A DNA stretch of 64,000 nucleotides, from assembly GCA_020636255.1 (NCBI GenBank), contig JACJYE010000012.1:1-64000 (forward strand), given 5' to 3'. The notes under the pieces are model-generated. The model saw only the letters and a program-made list of their open reading frames with translations. It did no database searches and had not been told where the DNA came from. This DNA is from Lewinellaceae bacterium. Its GTDB lineage: Bacteria; Bacteroidota; Bacteroidia; Chitinophagales; Saprospiraceae. Below, piece after piece: positions 1 through 9,129 of this stretch (its first letter is position 1; every line of letters begins with the position of its first letter). A program made the translations under genes and the position numbers.

Positions 1-1983
1 CTTCGCCGGGGACGGCGATATGCTCACCGCCAGGCTGTCCAAAAGCAGTTTTATAGTAGCCGTATCCGGAGACACACAAGCCTCTGCTCCGGGCAGCGTA
101 GCGATATACGTGTTAACACCCGGTTGGGGTATCACTGCAAGTTGAGCGCCCGTATCCACCGGCGCGCCCATTCCATTCAGCCATACGACACATTCCGACA
201 GAGCGCCGGAAACCGATAAATAAACCGTATCGGCCGTGCACACCAGGGTATCATCCGGCATGACGTTCAGATCGCCTGTTCCGGCGACTTTAATGTGGGC
301 CGAGGCCGTATCTGCGTTACAGGGGCCAACCGCTACGGCCCGGTACTCATTGATACCGGCCGGTGGTGTCAGCAGCAGGGAAGTACCGGCACCCAGGCTA
401 TCCCAATCGGCATTATACCAGGTGATGGTGACGGGAACGGGATCGGGATCCGTAAAAGCCTGCAGCTCGACGGATTGCCCTTCGCAGATAAGAGTATCTT
501 CAGGGGAGACGCTAAGCGCTATTAACTCGCCACCGCCTGAAAGATCAACGGTAGTGATGAGGGGGTCGCAGTTGTTGGCGTCCGTTATCTGTATGGTATA
601 AGTGCCGGCAGCCAGCGGGCCGGCGCCGTTCACCACAACACCGGATGCATTGGTAATAACCGTATTATAAGGCGGCGTACCTCCGGTAATACTTTCAACC
701 TCAATATACCCGGTAGCCCCGCCTGCCCCGCATTCGCCACCTTCCGCATTAACGATAGCCTCGAGAGGAGGAGGAGCCGTTACGGCCATATCGAACTCGC
801 AAATGCAATTGTCTGTCGTACTCAGCCTTTTGATCTTGTATTCTCCATAGGGCACGCTAACGACAACGGGCTGGTTGCCCGGCACGGAAGCGATCACCCA
901 GGTCGATACTTTCTGCCTGATCTGGAAATATTCCGTAGCGCTGCCCGAGCCGTTGAATACGAGGTAACCTTGCCCGTTGGGGCATGCGGCGTTAACAGCA
1001 CTCCAGCCGTTGATCGAAGGAGGGCACTGGTTGGTAAGCGCGATATCATCCTGGGTTTCACACAAAAAAGCATCCTTCACCGAAACGATATAAAAACCCG
1101 CAGGCAGGCCGGAGTAGGTGTAAGTATTGCTGTTTACAGTTTCAAAGAGGCCAGCGCCTATGGACACCTGATAAGGTGGATACCCCCCGTTGATCGTCAA
1201 GGTGACAGAGCCATTATCCATGCCGCAGGCAGTGGGGTTGGAGCCGGAAAGGCTGACGGTAAACACATCGCTGTTGTCCCTTTCCACCTCAGTGAAGATA
1301 GAAGTAGAACAACCGTTGCCATTATTATCGGTAACGGTAAATGCGTACTGCCCGGCTGCAAGGCTGGCTATTTGTACGGTACCCAGGTTGTTCGCCGTCA
1401 GGGTTCCTCCATTCCAGGTGACCTTAAAAGGGGGAGTGCCGGAAAGGATATTCAGCTTTACTTTGCCATCTTCGGTCAAACAGTTGGCGGGTGTAGTGCT
1501 CACGGAGAGCTGTGGGCCACCCGTTTCGCTGACAGGGATATGGACAACGATATCGCAATTGCGAAAATCTCCATTACCCGATACGGCTACGCTGATGGAA
1601 ACATCATAAACACCTGGCGCCAGGTTCTCGGCCGTATTGGTAGTGCTGACGCCGCCGCTCCAGGCATAATTAAAAGAAGTGCCTGCCGGATAACCCACCG
1701 GGTAAACGCTGATCTTTCCGTTTTGCTCGCCGCATGTGGCATTCAGGGCGATCCAGTTAGCCTGAAAATCGGGGCATACCAGGTCACAGACATGCGTTGC
1801 AAATTCCGGGTGGAGGGTATCGGCAGCGAGCATTGCCCATTCCCAGGGAAGCAATTGCTGTCGCTGTTGCTGCTGCCACTGGCAGTTATCTGGTTCTGCC
1901 CAATGGAACACTGATGTGCTCCACAACAGGGCGGGCATACTCCATAGTAAACTCAGAAAAACGCCCCTGGTAACTTTTCGCAT
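1..1983 (-). CDS. SprB-repeat surface protein, partial (C-terminus beyond window)
   Basis: The minus frame is open from an ATG at 1983 to the window edge, about 660 codons without a stop. It begins with an export-signal-like stretch (MRKVTRGVFLSLLWSMPALL) and then shows tandem modules of about 80-95 residues. Each has a Cys-containing start, a GTPPF/GGYPPY/GGTPPY turn with an aromatic-Gly core, and a closing AAGxYxxxVxDxxxC-like motif. This is the pattern of SprB repeats in adhesins moved by the gliding/type IX secretion machinery; the later part looks Ig/PKD-like. It lies 14 bp after an OmpA-family gene and downstream of porP in the same direction, the usual arrangement for such adhesins. 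A C-terminal T9SS domain would be expected in the missing part. Adhesin function is inferred from family and neighbours. Confidence 0.8.
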   Translation of the reverse strand, partial: MRKVTRGVFLSLLWSMPALLWSTSVFHWAEPDNCQWQQQQRQQLLPWEWAMLAADTLHPEFATHVCDLVCPDFQANWIALNATCGEQNGKISVYPVGYPAGTSFNYAWSGGVSTTNTAENLAPGVYDVSISVAVSGNGDFRNCDIVVHIPVSETGGPQLSVSTTPANCLTEDGKVKLNILSGTPPFKVTWNGGTLTANNLGTVQIASLAAGQYAFTVTDNNGNGCSTSIFTEVERDNSDVFTVSLSGSNPTACGMDNGSVTLTINGGYPPYQVSIGAGLFETVNSNTYTYSGLPAGFYIVSVKDAFLCETQDDIALTNQCPPSINGWSAVNAACPNGQGYLVFNGSGSATEYFQIRQKVSTWVIASVPGNQPVVVSVPYGEYKIKRLSTTDNCICEFDMAVTAPPPLEAIVNAEGGECGAGGATGYIEVESITGGTPPYNTVITNASGVVVNGAGPLAAGTYTIQITDANNCDPLITTVDLSGGGELIALSVSPEDTLICEGQSVELQAFTDPDPVPVTITWYNADWDSLGAGTSLLLTPPAGINEYRAVAVGPCNADTASAHIKVAGTGDLNVMPDDTLVCTADTVYLSVSGALSECVVWLNGMGAPVDTGAQLAVIPQPGVNTYIATLPGAEACVSPDTATIKLLLDSLAVSISPSPAK

Positions 1984-1997
1984 AATTCGTGGATTTA

Positions 1998-4724
1998 TCA
2001 TTGCCTGGGATTTTGGGTATTTGTACGTGATGATGTTTGGGTATCGGGATCCGCAAATTTGATGCTGGACCCGGTAACTTTTAATTCCACGCGGCGGTCA
2101 AGCACGGCAGACAGGCTATAGATCCCGCCCGCGTCCTTGTTGGGGTTCATGGTGGGGTTCGGGAAGATGCTCGCTGCCTGTGAGGCCCCCAGCGCTTTGG
2201 GTACCAGGCGCAAGGTATGATTATCGATATATGGCTTGAGCACGCCATTGTTGTAGCGCTCCAATGAAAGCCGGATGCACAGGATACGGCGGTTGGCCAA
2301 AGAGTCGTTGTAATCAGAATTACCCCGGATACTACAAAAGCCCTGGACCTCCATTTCGAAACTACGCCCGGTGGCCACGAAATCCTCCAGATAAGCACAA
2401 AGCCCCTGGAGGTTTTCCAGCCCTCCTTTTAACTCCGTATCGAACACGTCATCTACCCGGCGCGTCATCGCGAAGGTATCGATCACGGTGATCAGGTTGC
2501 GGCCTTCCTGTTTGACCTGAACGGAATCGCGGCCTACCCGGAGGTATTCTTCGTCGCCTACGGTATACCGTCTGGCCCTGACGGCCTCGTTGATGCGGAT
2601 GGTATCCGGCTTCAGGATGTAGGCCAGATACGCCCCCTTCTTGGCATAATAAGGCTCGAATGTCTCTTCGAATGAAAATTTGGTCAGCGGCCAGTATTTC
2701 CTGTCTCTATCTGTAGGGCTGGGGCGGTCCCGGTCCGGTTTATCATTATCGAAGTAAAAAACGATCAGGGTATCGGGCGGCGGGGCTATGCTCAATGGCA
2801 GCCGCATCTGCTCTACGCAGTCTCCGTCGGGGTCGATCGTATTAAAGGAAAGTGCCGTATCAATGGGCAGATAGGCTTTATAGTCGGCACGGATATAGAG
2901 GTAAACGGATTCCCTGGGGTCCACTTTGCACGACCCCGGCGGGCTGCCGGCCGGAGGGCTGTCACCATTGACGCGTATTTCCAGTTGATCGCCCTCAAAA
3001 GTGAATTTCGGGTTCTCCGGGTCATAGGCTGTAAAATACAGATCGACGAGTTGAGGCTCCAGGTTCAGTGCGATCGAGGCCGTATCCTGGCCTCTGTATT
3101 CCTGGCCGAGCGAGATCGTATCCATGCCGAGGCGATAGCCTTCGGCTATAACCTCGATACGGTACTGGTGATAACGCCTGACTTCATTCAGGGGCACATC
3201 CGCGGTGTCCACCATGCCTGGCGTGATATCGTAAACCATCACCTGCGCGATATCCGTGATGTCCTCCCCACAGCCCGTGGCCTTAACCTCCAGCTGCATA
3301 TTGATCTTGATGGGATAGGAGTAAATATCCTGGCAGCAGGCATTGAGGGAGTCGATGAAGCGCATGGATTCGGGGCGGTCGGAGGAGAAATAGGCCTGGC
3401 TACCGTCGAAACTCAGGAAGTAGTACTGGTCGTTGTAGCCGCTATTATAGGGCAGGCCCAGGTTTTCGGGGTCGCTCCAGTGTTCGCCGTCGAAAAAACT
3501 CGTGAACATATCGTACAGGCCGTAACCCGGCTCCCGGTCGGAGCTGAAGTACAGCTGGCCGGAGAGGGTATGATAAAAAGGCGTCGCCTCCTGCCAGCGG
3601 GTGTTGATCGCAGACAGCGGCTGTGGCTGGCCGGGATTGCCGAGGGTATCCAGCTCGGCGCGCCAGATATCGAGGCCGCCTTCCGAGCCGGGGCGGTCGG
3701 ATGCGAAGAACAGCCACTCCTTGCCGGTGAGGCCGTCTCTGCTGATGCTGGGTTGCTGAGAGGTAAAGCGGGTGCTGTCGGCGTTGATGCTAAGCCGCTG
3801 GGGTTTTCCCCAGCTATCGCCCCGGCGTTCCTGCCGGTACAGGGTACAGCGTATCGTATCTTTTTCCTGGTAACAGCGGGAGAAGAACATCCAGCGGCCA
3901 TTATCTGTAAAAGCGCTGTGCACGGTATGGATATCGTCTTCGTTATACGGGCCGTTTTCGGGCAGCAGTTGTATGATGGTATCCGCCTGCCCGGTAGCAG
4001 TGCCTACAAAATCCGCTTTCATCCCTTTGGAGTAAGTCCGCGACTGCCGGCTCTGTTTTTCCCGTTCGCCGTAATATTTCAGCGAGGAGTAATAAAGTGT
4101 ATTACCCTCGAGTACAGGGGCCAGGTCGGAATATTGGGTGTTGATGCCGCCTCCCAGCCGGTAGATGGTATCTGTCGTCAACGCTTCGGGATGTTCGAGG
4201 GCGTAGGTACAGCTCTGTATCCCGTCGTTGGCTGCCTGGCGGAAAGCCTCCTTATCTTCTGCGGTAGCATCCAGGTTGGCGGCCAGGTTATCGCTCAGGA
4301 ATAACTGATACAGCTCTCTGGCGTTTTCGAGGCGCTCCGTATTGAGGCGGCTGATAAGCAGGTTAATGGAATCCTTTGCTGTGGTCTGCTTTACCCGGGC
4401 GAGGTTAAAAACAGCTCGGGCATAGAGATCGGGGTTCAGGCTTTTAGCTTCTTCCCAAAGGCGGGTATACATGGAATCCGCCGTATGGTAGTTGTTGAAA
4501 CGGCGGGCAGCTTCCGCATACTTGTACTTTATATATAAGGTGTCGCCTTTGAATTTGGCAGCCTCGGCATACTGGAGCACCGTTTCATAGCAACGAAAAG
4601 CGCTGTAATAATCTTTGGTGTTGAAAGATTCTTCTCCGACTTTCAGCACCTTCTCCAGCGACTGGCTATAGCCGGAAGAAAAGGCAAGCAGGGCAGCCAA
4701 TACGGACAGTATGGTTGTTCTCAT
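1998..4724 (-). CDS. OmpA-family protein with TPR-like N-terminus and PD40 beta-propeller (PorE-like)
   Basis: About 908 residues from the ATG at 4724, which gives a clean signal peptide (MRTTILSVLAALLAFSSGYS); an upstream in-frame TTG at 4748 only adds eight residues. Residues ~25-140 look TPR-like. Residues ~205-475 contain PD40/WD40-like blades with repeated YFSSDR and FFASDR motifs. Residues ~480-565 resemble a carboxypeptidase-regulatory beta sandwich. From ~655 there is an OmpA_C-type peptidoglycan-binding domain (FYFDNDKP start, LDRRVELKV end) with a long insertion after the first strand, common in Bacteroidota. This is the domain order of PorE, the T9SS lipoprotein that binds peptidoglycan, but no lipobox Cys is visible. 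It is probably co-transcribed with porP and the SprB-like gene and would anchor or assist that adhesin. Confidence 0.82.
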   Translation of the reverse strand: MRTTILSVLAALLAFSSGYSQSLEKVLKVGEESFNTKDYYSAFRCYETVLQYAEAAKFKGDTLYIKYKYAEAARRFNNYHTADSMYTRLWEEAKSLNPDLYARAVFNLARVKQTTAKDSINLLISRLNTERLENARELYQLFLSDNLAANLDATAEDKEAFRQAANDGIQSCTYALEHPEALTTDTIYRLGGGINTQYSDLAPVLEGNTLYYSSLKYYGEREKQSRQSRTYSKGMKADFVGTATGQADTIIQLLPENGPYNEDDIHTVHSAFTDNGRWMFFSRCYQEKDTIRCTLYRQERRGDSWGKPQRLSINADSTRFTSQQPSISRDGLTGKEWLFFASDRPGSEGGLDIWRAELDTLGNPGQPQPLSAINTRWQEATPFYHTLSGQLYFSSDREPGYGLYDMFTSFFDGEHWSDPENLGLPYNSGYNDQYYFLSFDGSQAYFSSDRPESMRFIDSLNACCQDIYSYPIKINMQLEVKATGCGEDITDIAQVMVYDITPGMVDTADVPLNEVRRYHQYRIEVIAEGYRLGMDTISLGQEYRGQDTASIALNLEPQLVDLYFTAYDPENPKFTFEGDQLEIRVNGDSPPAGSPPGSCKVDPRESVYLYIRADYKAYLPIDTALSFNTIDPDGDCVEQMRLPLSIAPPPDTLIVFYFDNDKPDRDRPSPTDRDRKYWPLTKFSFEETFEPYYAKKGAYLAYILKPDTIRINEAVRARRYTVGDEEYLRVGRDSVQVKQEGRNLITVIDTFAMTRRVDDVFDTELKGGLENLQGLCAYLEDFVATGRSFEMEVQGFCSIRGNSDYNDSLANRRILCIRLSLERYNNGVLKPYIDNHTLRLVPKALGASQAASIFPNPTMNPNKDAGGIYSLSAVLDRRVELKVTGSSIKFADPDTQTSSRTNTQNPRQ

Positions 4725-4955
4725 GGTCGTAACTTTCCTGTTTTTCAATGTTTGCGGTTACATTACGGAAAAAGCATTGCAAACTTTTGCAGGGGGCGCT
4801 TTCTCTACGCCGTCCCGAGGCCTGTCTTGATCATTTCTGAGCATGCTTTTCGCTGAAGCTTTCCGGCTTAACAGCTTAGTAACAATCACAAAATCTCCAT
4901 TGGAGTATTCCTTTTTTGAACACTACTTTAGTGCACATTTGTAGGGGGGGGAGCA

Positions 4956-4982
4956 CCCCGCTTCTTTCAGAGAAGCAGCGGA
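4956..4982 (-). terminator. Possible hairpin after porP
   Basis: A 6-bp stem GCTTCT/AGAAGC (4960-4965 with 4971-4976) is extended by imperfect GC pairing just downstream of the porP stop. There is no U-tract, so it may be an attenuator or chance. The rest of the 4725-4992 gap shows a G8 run at 4944-4951 and nothing else I can name. Confidence 0.25.
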
Positions 4983-4992
4983 GCCGTTTTTA

Positions 4993-6054
4993 TCAAAGCA
5001 AGGGGCAGAAATAGTTATTGATACAGACGCCACCGAGCATATACCGCACCGACAGTTCCCAACCTCCTTTACGGCCGGTCGCTACCTTATAATCCGAAAT
5101 ATTAAAGTCGTATGACAGCGTGCCGTAAACCGGCCCGTACTGTACTTCCAGCGCGGGGAAGAAGGCATCGGCGAATTCATTGTTAAACCTGTAGCCCAGG
5201 CTGGCTGCCAGCGATATCTGACGCCCTGGGGTTTTGTCGAAGTAGGCCCTGGCGCCCACAGCGAGCAGCCATTCCTTGTACGGCCCCTGGAACTGGAAGT
5301 TGCCGTTCAGGAAAGCATCCCAATCCTCATCGACCATCAGGTTGCCGAGGAAGTAGGGGCTCAGGCGCAACGAGATGCGGGCCTTTTCGCTGTCGTCAAA
5401 AGCCTGGTCGGGGCGGTTGACGTTGAAAAGGCCGATGCCTACGTCGAGGTAGGACCGCTTTTTAAGTGTATTGATGATCTCGCAGTTTCCATAGTCCTGC
5501 CAACGGAAGTTCAGTCCGGTACCCAACGTAAAGAAGCTGTTGCGGTAGCTGGAAAAATCTTCTCCACTCGGCAGGCTGGGATTCCCCTCGCTGGTACTGC
5601 GGTCGTATTGGTTGTTGAACAGCAGCGGGTCTATTTTGAACCCCCGGTTGTTGGCGCCCAGCTGAAGGCCGGCCGTGAGGAACACCCTGGGATGCAATCT
5701 GCGGGTATAGGAACCGTTCAGGCTCCCGTTTACCAGATAGAGCTTGGAATACCCTGCCTGGTCGTAGTTGAAACTGGCGCCCAATGCGAAAAAGCCGTTG
5801 CTGTTAGGGTTCTGGTTCGGGAGCTTGAAGTCGCCCGAAGCAGAAAAGGTGAGGTACTCTACGGGTACCGTGTTCCATTGGGAACGATAATTCCCCGCCA
5901 GGCGCAGATTACCCCTGAAAATACCGGTCAGCGCCGGGTTGAGGTTGGCCGGTGAGTTGCCAACCTGCGAAAAGTGTAAGTCCTGCGCCAAAAGGCCAGT
6001 CGACACCATGCAGGTGGCCAGTAACCAGAGGTATAGTATCCTTCTCAAAATCAA
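4993..6054 (-). CDS. PorP/SprF family type IX secretion membrane protein
   Basis: 353 residues, a normal length for PorP/SprF. The N-terminal signal peptide ends in GLLAQ, followed by the family's conserved opening (DLHFSQ, then NPALTGIF) and alternating beta-barrel strands to a C-terminal aromatic end. These outer-membrane proteins support export or anchoring of cognate T9SS adhesins. No ATG fits before the signal peptide: the candidate starts are TTG at 6054 or TTG at 6048, so the exact start is unsure. First gene of a minus-strand set with the PorE-like and SprB-like genes, which suggests a dedicated adhesin cassette rather than the core T9SS machine. Confidence 0.9.
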   Translation of the reverse strand: MILRRILYLWLLATCMVSTGLLAQDLHFSQVGNSPANLNPALTGIFRGNLRLAGNYRSQWNTVPVEYLTFSASGDFKLPNQNPNSNGFFALGASFNYDQAGYSKLYLVNGSLNGSYTRRLHPRVFLTAGLQLGANNRGFKIDPLLFNNQYDRSTSEGNPSLPSGEDFSSYRNSFFTLGTGLNFRWQDYGNCEIINTLKKRSYLDVGIGLFNVNRPDQAFDDSEKARISLRLSPYFLGNLMVDEDWDAFLNGNFQFQGPYKEWLLAVGARAYFDKTPGRQISLAASLGYRFNNEFADAFFPALEVQYGPVYGTLSYDFNISDYKVATGRKGGWELSVRYMLGGVCINNYFCPLL

Positions 6055-6809
6055 CTGGTTTTGGTTAAAGTGTATCGGTTAAATCCTGTTGCTATTAGTA
6101 CCGAGGGGGGAATCAATAAAGGTATCTGTAGATAGTACGCTTCCGGGTGTCAGCCCAAAATAAAGAAAAAGCTACTTATATGGCCGGTTTTTAGGATGTA
6201 AAATTGTACAGGGGGCAGCAAAAAGCGTTATCAGCAACAACGCTGCTTTGCAGGGCCGGGATAGTCCTGCGCATTCATTGCTTACGGATTATGCCGGATT
6301 TCGTTTCACAAAAAAGGAAAAAAGTATGCACCATTTCATAATTTCTGTTTTCAACAAGGTTCCCAGGCTTCCATTTGGCCAGGCTTCACAGAGTTACCCG
6401 GGAATTTTGTTAAAATGGATAATTTTTTTTCTGATATATGAAACAAAGCCCCGAAACCGCCGTTAGATCATCGTGTTTTTCCCAATGATTTTTTTTATAT
6501 CCCATTTGTACCCTGAACCATTGAAAACAAATTCGCAATTCTGAATTTTTTTTTCCGTCCGTGTTTGGACTTATGGATAAAATATTCATATATTGCAGCT
6601 GTGTTTGACAATCATCCCATGTATTATCAGAGAGTATCCCATTACTCTCACCCATTATCCCACATTTTGTAATCTTCGTTTGACACCTCTTTTTGACAAG
6701 ATGGTGTCCCAGCCCGGTTTTTCCTACTCTGGAACTGACCACCATCCGGTCAACTAGATCCCGTTTTCTTAAGGCGATTAGACAATACCAACTTCAAAAC
6801 TTCAAAAGC
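6055..6809. other. Long AT-rich intergenic region
   Basis: About 755 bp between divergent genes (porP left, beta-helix protein right). It is clearly more AT-rich than its flanks, with several T7-T9 runs near 6421-6560, as expected of a promoter region. A weak interrupted hairpin lies at 6218-6251 (AGCGTT/AACGCT). Short open frames here (for example 6410-6745 minus) have no signal peptide, repeat or recognisable motif, and I do not call them genes. Confidence 0.5.
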
Positions 6810-7787
6810 GTGAAAAGAGTAGCTTTACTAACGGTACTAGTGTTGGCATTATGCCAGGTGGATGCGAAGGTCATCTACGTAAAACTAGGCGGCAACGGCA
6901 ACGGCACGTCCTGGGAACATGCCCTCGGCAGTGTTCAGGAAGCCCTGCAGCGCGCCAAGAGCGGCGACCAGATCTGGGTTGCAGCCGGCACATACTTCAC
7001 CACCACCGACAACGACCGCACCAAATCCTTCATCATCTTCGATGGCCTCTCTCTCTTCGGAGGCTTCTCCGGTACGGAAACTTCCATTGCCCAGCGCAAT
7101 GTGAAGCAAAACCCGACCTATCTCAGCGGTGAGATCGGAACGGCATCCCGCAACGACAACGCCTACACGGTAGTCTATACGGAGAACGTGAGCGCCAGCA
7201 CCGTAATCGACGGCTTCACCATCGCCAATGGCTCCGCCAACGGCTCTGACGAATCCCGCTACCTCGAGATCGGTGGCGCAGGCTGGTTCAACCTGGCCTC
7301 CAACGGCCACACCAGCAGCCCCAAGATCCAGGATTGCACTTTCACGCAAAACGCCGGCCGCCAGGGCGCAGCGATCTATAACCACTCGGTAAATAACGGC
7401 AACTGCAAGCCGACGATCCAGAACTGCACCTTCCTGCAGAACAAAGCTGACTTCGACGGCGGCGCCATCATGAACTACAGCGAAAGCGGCGACTGCAGCC
7501 CCAAGATCATGAACTGCAACTTCCTCGCCAACGAAGCCACCTACGGCGCAGGTGTATATAATAAGGCAAAAAGCGGCAAGGCTTCTCCCTACATGCAAAA
7601 CTGCCTTTTCAAAGGGAACATCGCCTACATCCGCGACAGTGGCGTGCACAACGCCCGCTCCGAAGGCTCCTGCGAAGCTATCCTGGCAGGCTGCCGCTTC
7701 GAACAAAATACGGCTGCTGTTGGTAGCGGAGAAGCTCCCAGCCAGTTCAGCACCAGCACTCAATCGACTTCCACTAGCGGGTATTGA
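6810..7787 (+). CDS. Exported right-handed beta-helix repeat protein
   Basis: About 325 residues from a GTG at 6810, chosen because it gives a good signal peptide (MKRVALLTVLVLALCQVDA); upstream in-frame codons read as non-coding. After it comes YVKLGGNGNGTSWEHA, typical of secreted parallel beta-helix (pectate-lyase-fold) proteins. Then several helix turns of about 45 residues follow the pattern xIxNCTFxxNxAxxGGAIxN, with regularly spaced Asn and Cys. The tail is low-complexity Ser/Thr (QFSTSTQSTSTSGY) with no T9SS sorting domain. I see no catalytic carbohydrate-cleaving residues, so a cell-surface binding or structural role is as likely as an enzyme. A strong hairpin follows the stop. Confidence 0.75.
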   Translation: MKRVALLTVLVLALCQVDAKVIYVKLGGNGNGTSWEHALGSVQEALQRAKSGDQIWVAAGTYFTTTDNDRTKSFIIFDGLSLFGGFSGTETSIAQRNVKQNPTYLSGEIGTASRNDNAYTVVYTENVSASTVIDGFTIANGSANGSDESRYLEIGGAGWFNLASNGHTSSPKIQDCTFTQNAGRQGAAIYNHSVNNGNCKPTIQNCTFLQNKADFDGGAIMNYSESGDCSPKIMNCNFLANEATYGAGVYNKAKSGKASPYMQNCLFKGNIAYIRDSGVHNARSEGSCEAILAGCRFEQNTAAVGSGEAPSQFSTSTQSTSTSGY

Positions 7788-7814
7788 TCTCCCGCCCGCT
7801 TTTTTCACGCTTTT

Positions 7815-7848
7815 CAGAAGGGCGTTCCCTGCAGGGAGCGCCCTTCTG
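7815..7848 (+). terminator. 17-bp stem hairpin terminator
   Basis: A near-perfect palindrome with 17-nt half sites (CAGAAGGGCG start, one G-T wobble) sits 28 bp after the beta-helix gene and is followed by CATTTTC. It separates that gene from the NlpC/P60 gene. Confidence 0.75.
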
Positions 7849-7877
7849 CATTTTCCTGTAATCCGCTCCGAATTTGT

Positions 7878-7885
7878 TATCTTTG
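7878..7885 (+). promoter_or_regulatory. Candidate Bacteroidota -7 element for the NlpC/P60 gene
   Basis: TATCTTTG matches the TAnnTTTG consensus, 28 bp before the ATG at 7914. No convincing -33 TTTG lies at the right distance, so support is limited. Confidence 0.3.
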
Positions 7886-7913
7886 AAAGCAAAGCCAAAC
7901 CGGAGCGACAAGC

Positions 7914-9104
7914 ATGAAAAGGATCATCCTCTGGCATCTTGCCCTGCTGGCCCTCGTTGCCTGCCAGCCGAAAGAAGAACCGATACCCCCCGCCCTGTCC
8001 GGGCTGATAGAAAAACTGCGGGCCGAATACGCCCCCGATAAACGCGTAGCGTTATTTCAGGTGGAGGCACAGCCCGAAGGGAATGAATGGGTGCTCAACG
8101 TAGAAACCAACCTCCCCGACGCGCTTCAGGCCCTGAAGGACGGCCTGGAGCAGACAGGCCTCACCGTACAGCTTCAGGCCAGCTTGTTGCCCGATACCAG
8201 CCTGCAGGGTAAAACGCTGGGCGTCGTGCAGCTTTCCGCCTGCAATATCCGGTCCGAAGCCCGGCATTCCGCAGAACTGGCGACCCAGGCCATGCTGGGC
8301 ACCCCACTACAAGTGTACAAGGAATCGGAGGGGTGGTACCTGGCCCAAACGCCCGATGGCTATCTGGGCTGGCTCGACAGCGGCGGCTTTACCCTGATGG
8401 ACAGCACGGAATTCGATAACTGGAAGCGTGCGCCCAAGGCCGTTTACCTTCCTGATATGGGCTTTGCCTTCTCCTCGCCTTCCATTACCGCCCCCGTCGT
8501 CTCCGACCTGCTGGCCGGCAACATCCTTTTGTGGGAGGGCGACGCAGGCAGCGGTTTTGGGCAAGTTCGGTTTCCAGATGGCCGGGAGGCCTTCATTCCG
8601 CAGAACGATATCATGGCCTATGACGCCTGGCTGGCTTCCCGGCAACCCGACGCCGCACATATCATCCAGACGGCCTATTCCTTTATGGGGCGGCCTTATC
8701 TTTGGGGCGGCACATCGGGCAAGGGGGTCGACTGTAGTGGTTTTACCAAAACGGCCTTTTTCCTTAACGGGCTACAACTGCCGCGCGACGCTTCTCAACA
8801 GGTTCACGCCGGCCTGCCTGTCGAAACGGACACTACCCTCACAAACCTGCAACCCGGCGACCTGCTTTTTTTTGGCCGCAAAGCCACGGCGGACACTCCA
8901 CAGAAGATCACTCATGTGGCTATTTACCTGGGGGACGGGAAGATCATCCACGCCTCCGGAGCGGTAAAAGTAGAGAGCCTGCGCCGGGGTGACCCCTCTT
9001 TCACCGAATACCGCCTGCAGTCGTTCGTCTGTGCACGTCGCATGCTGGGTAGCGAAACGAAGGACGGCGTAACCCCCTTAGCGGACGCGTTACCCTACCA
9101 GTAA
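7914..9104 (+). CDS. C40 (NlpC/P60) peptidase lipoprotein with SH3-like domains
   Basis: 396 residues. A lipoprotein signal ends in LVAC with the acylated Cys at 17, so the protein should be membrane-anchored on the periplasmic side. Two SH3-like domains span ~105-165 and ~175-235. The C-terminal NlpC/P60 domain (~245-375) has the catalytic Cys in VDCSGF (C274), His in THVAIY (H334) and third polar residue His in IIHASG (H346). The layout matches YkfC/BcYkfC-type gamma-D-glutamyl-L-diamino acid endopeptidases, which trim stem peptides to release L-Ala-gamma-D-Glu. That product is the substrate of dipeptide epimerases such as those at 21526-22587 and 23691-24710. Followed 25 bp later by the transglutaminase-like gene. 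Confidence 0.9.
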   Translation: MKRIILWHLALLALVACQPKEEPIPPALSGLIEKLRAEYAPDKRVALFQVEAQPEGNEWVLNVETNLPDALQALKDGLEQTGLTVQLQASLLPDTSLQGKTLGVVQLSACNIRSEARHSAELATQAMLGTPLQVYKESEGWYLAQTPDGYLGWLDSGGFTLMDSTEFDNWKRAPKAVYLPDMGFAFSSPSITAPVVSDLLAGNILLWEGDAGSGFGQVRFPDGREAFIPQNDIMAYDAWLASRQPDAAHIIQTAYSFMGRPYLWGGTSGKGVDCSGFTKTAFFLNGLQLPRDASQQVHAGLPVETDTTLTNLQPGDLLFFGRKATADTPQKITHVAIYLGDGKIIHASGAVKVESLRRGDPSFTEYRLQSFVCARRMLGSETKDGVTPLADALPYQ

Positions 9105-9129
9105 AACCAAACAACAACTAATGCTCCTT

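Noticed and set aside
2985..4304. Open frame of 439 codons antisense to the OmpA-family gene
   Set aside because: Shadow of a well supported gene; no motifs.
6410..6745. Possible 111-codon gene in the AT-rich intergenic region
   Set aside because: Near the promoter of the beta-helix gene, no hydrophobic signal, no repeat, no known motif.
6885..7937. Open frame of 350 codons antisense to the beta-helix gene and the start of the NlpC gene
   Set aside because: Spans a strong terminator and two real genes; Ala/Val/Gly-rich with no domain.
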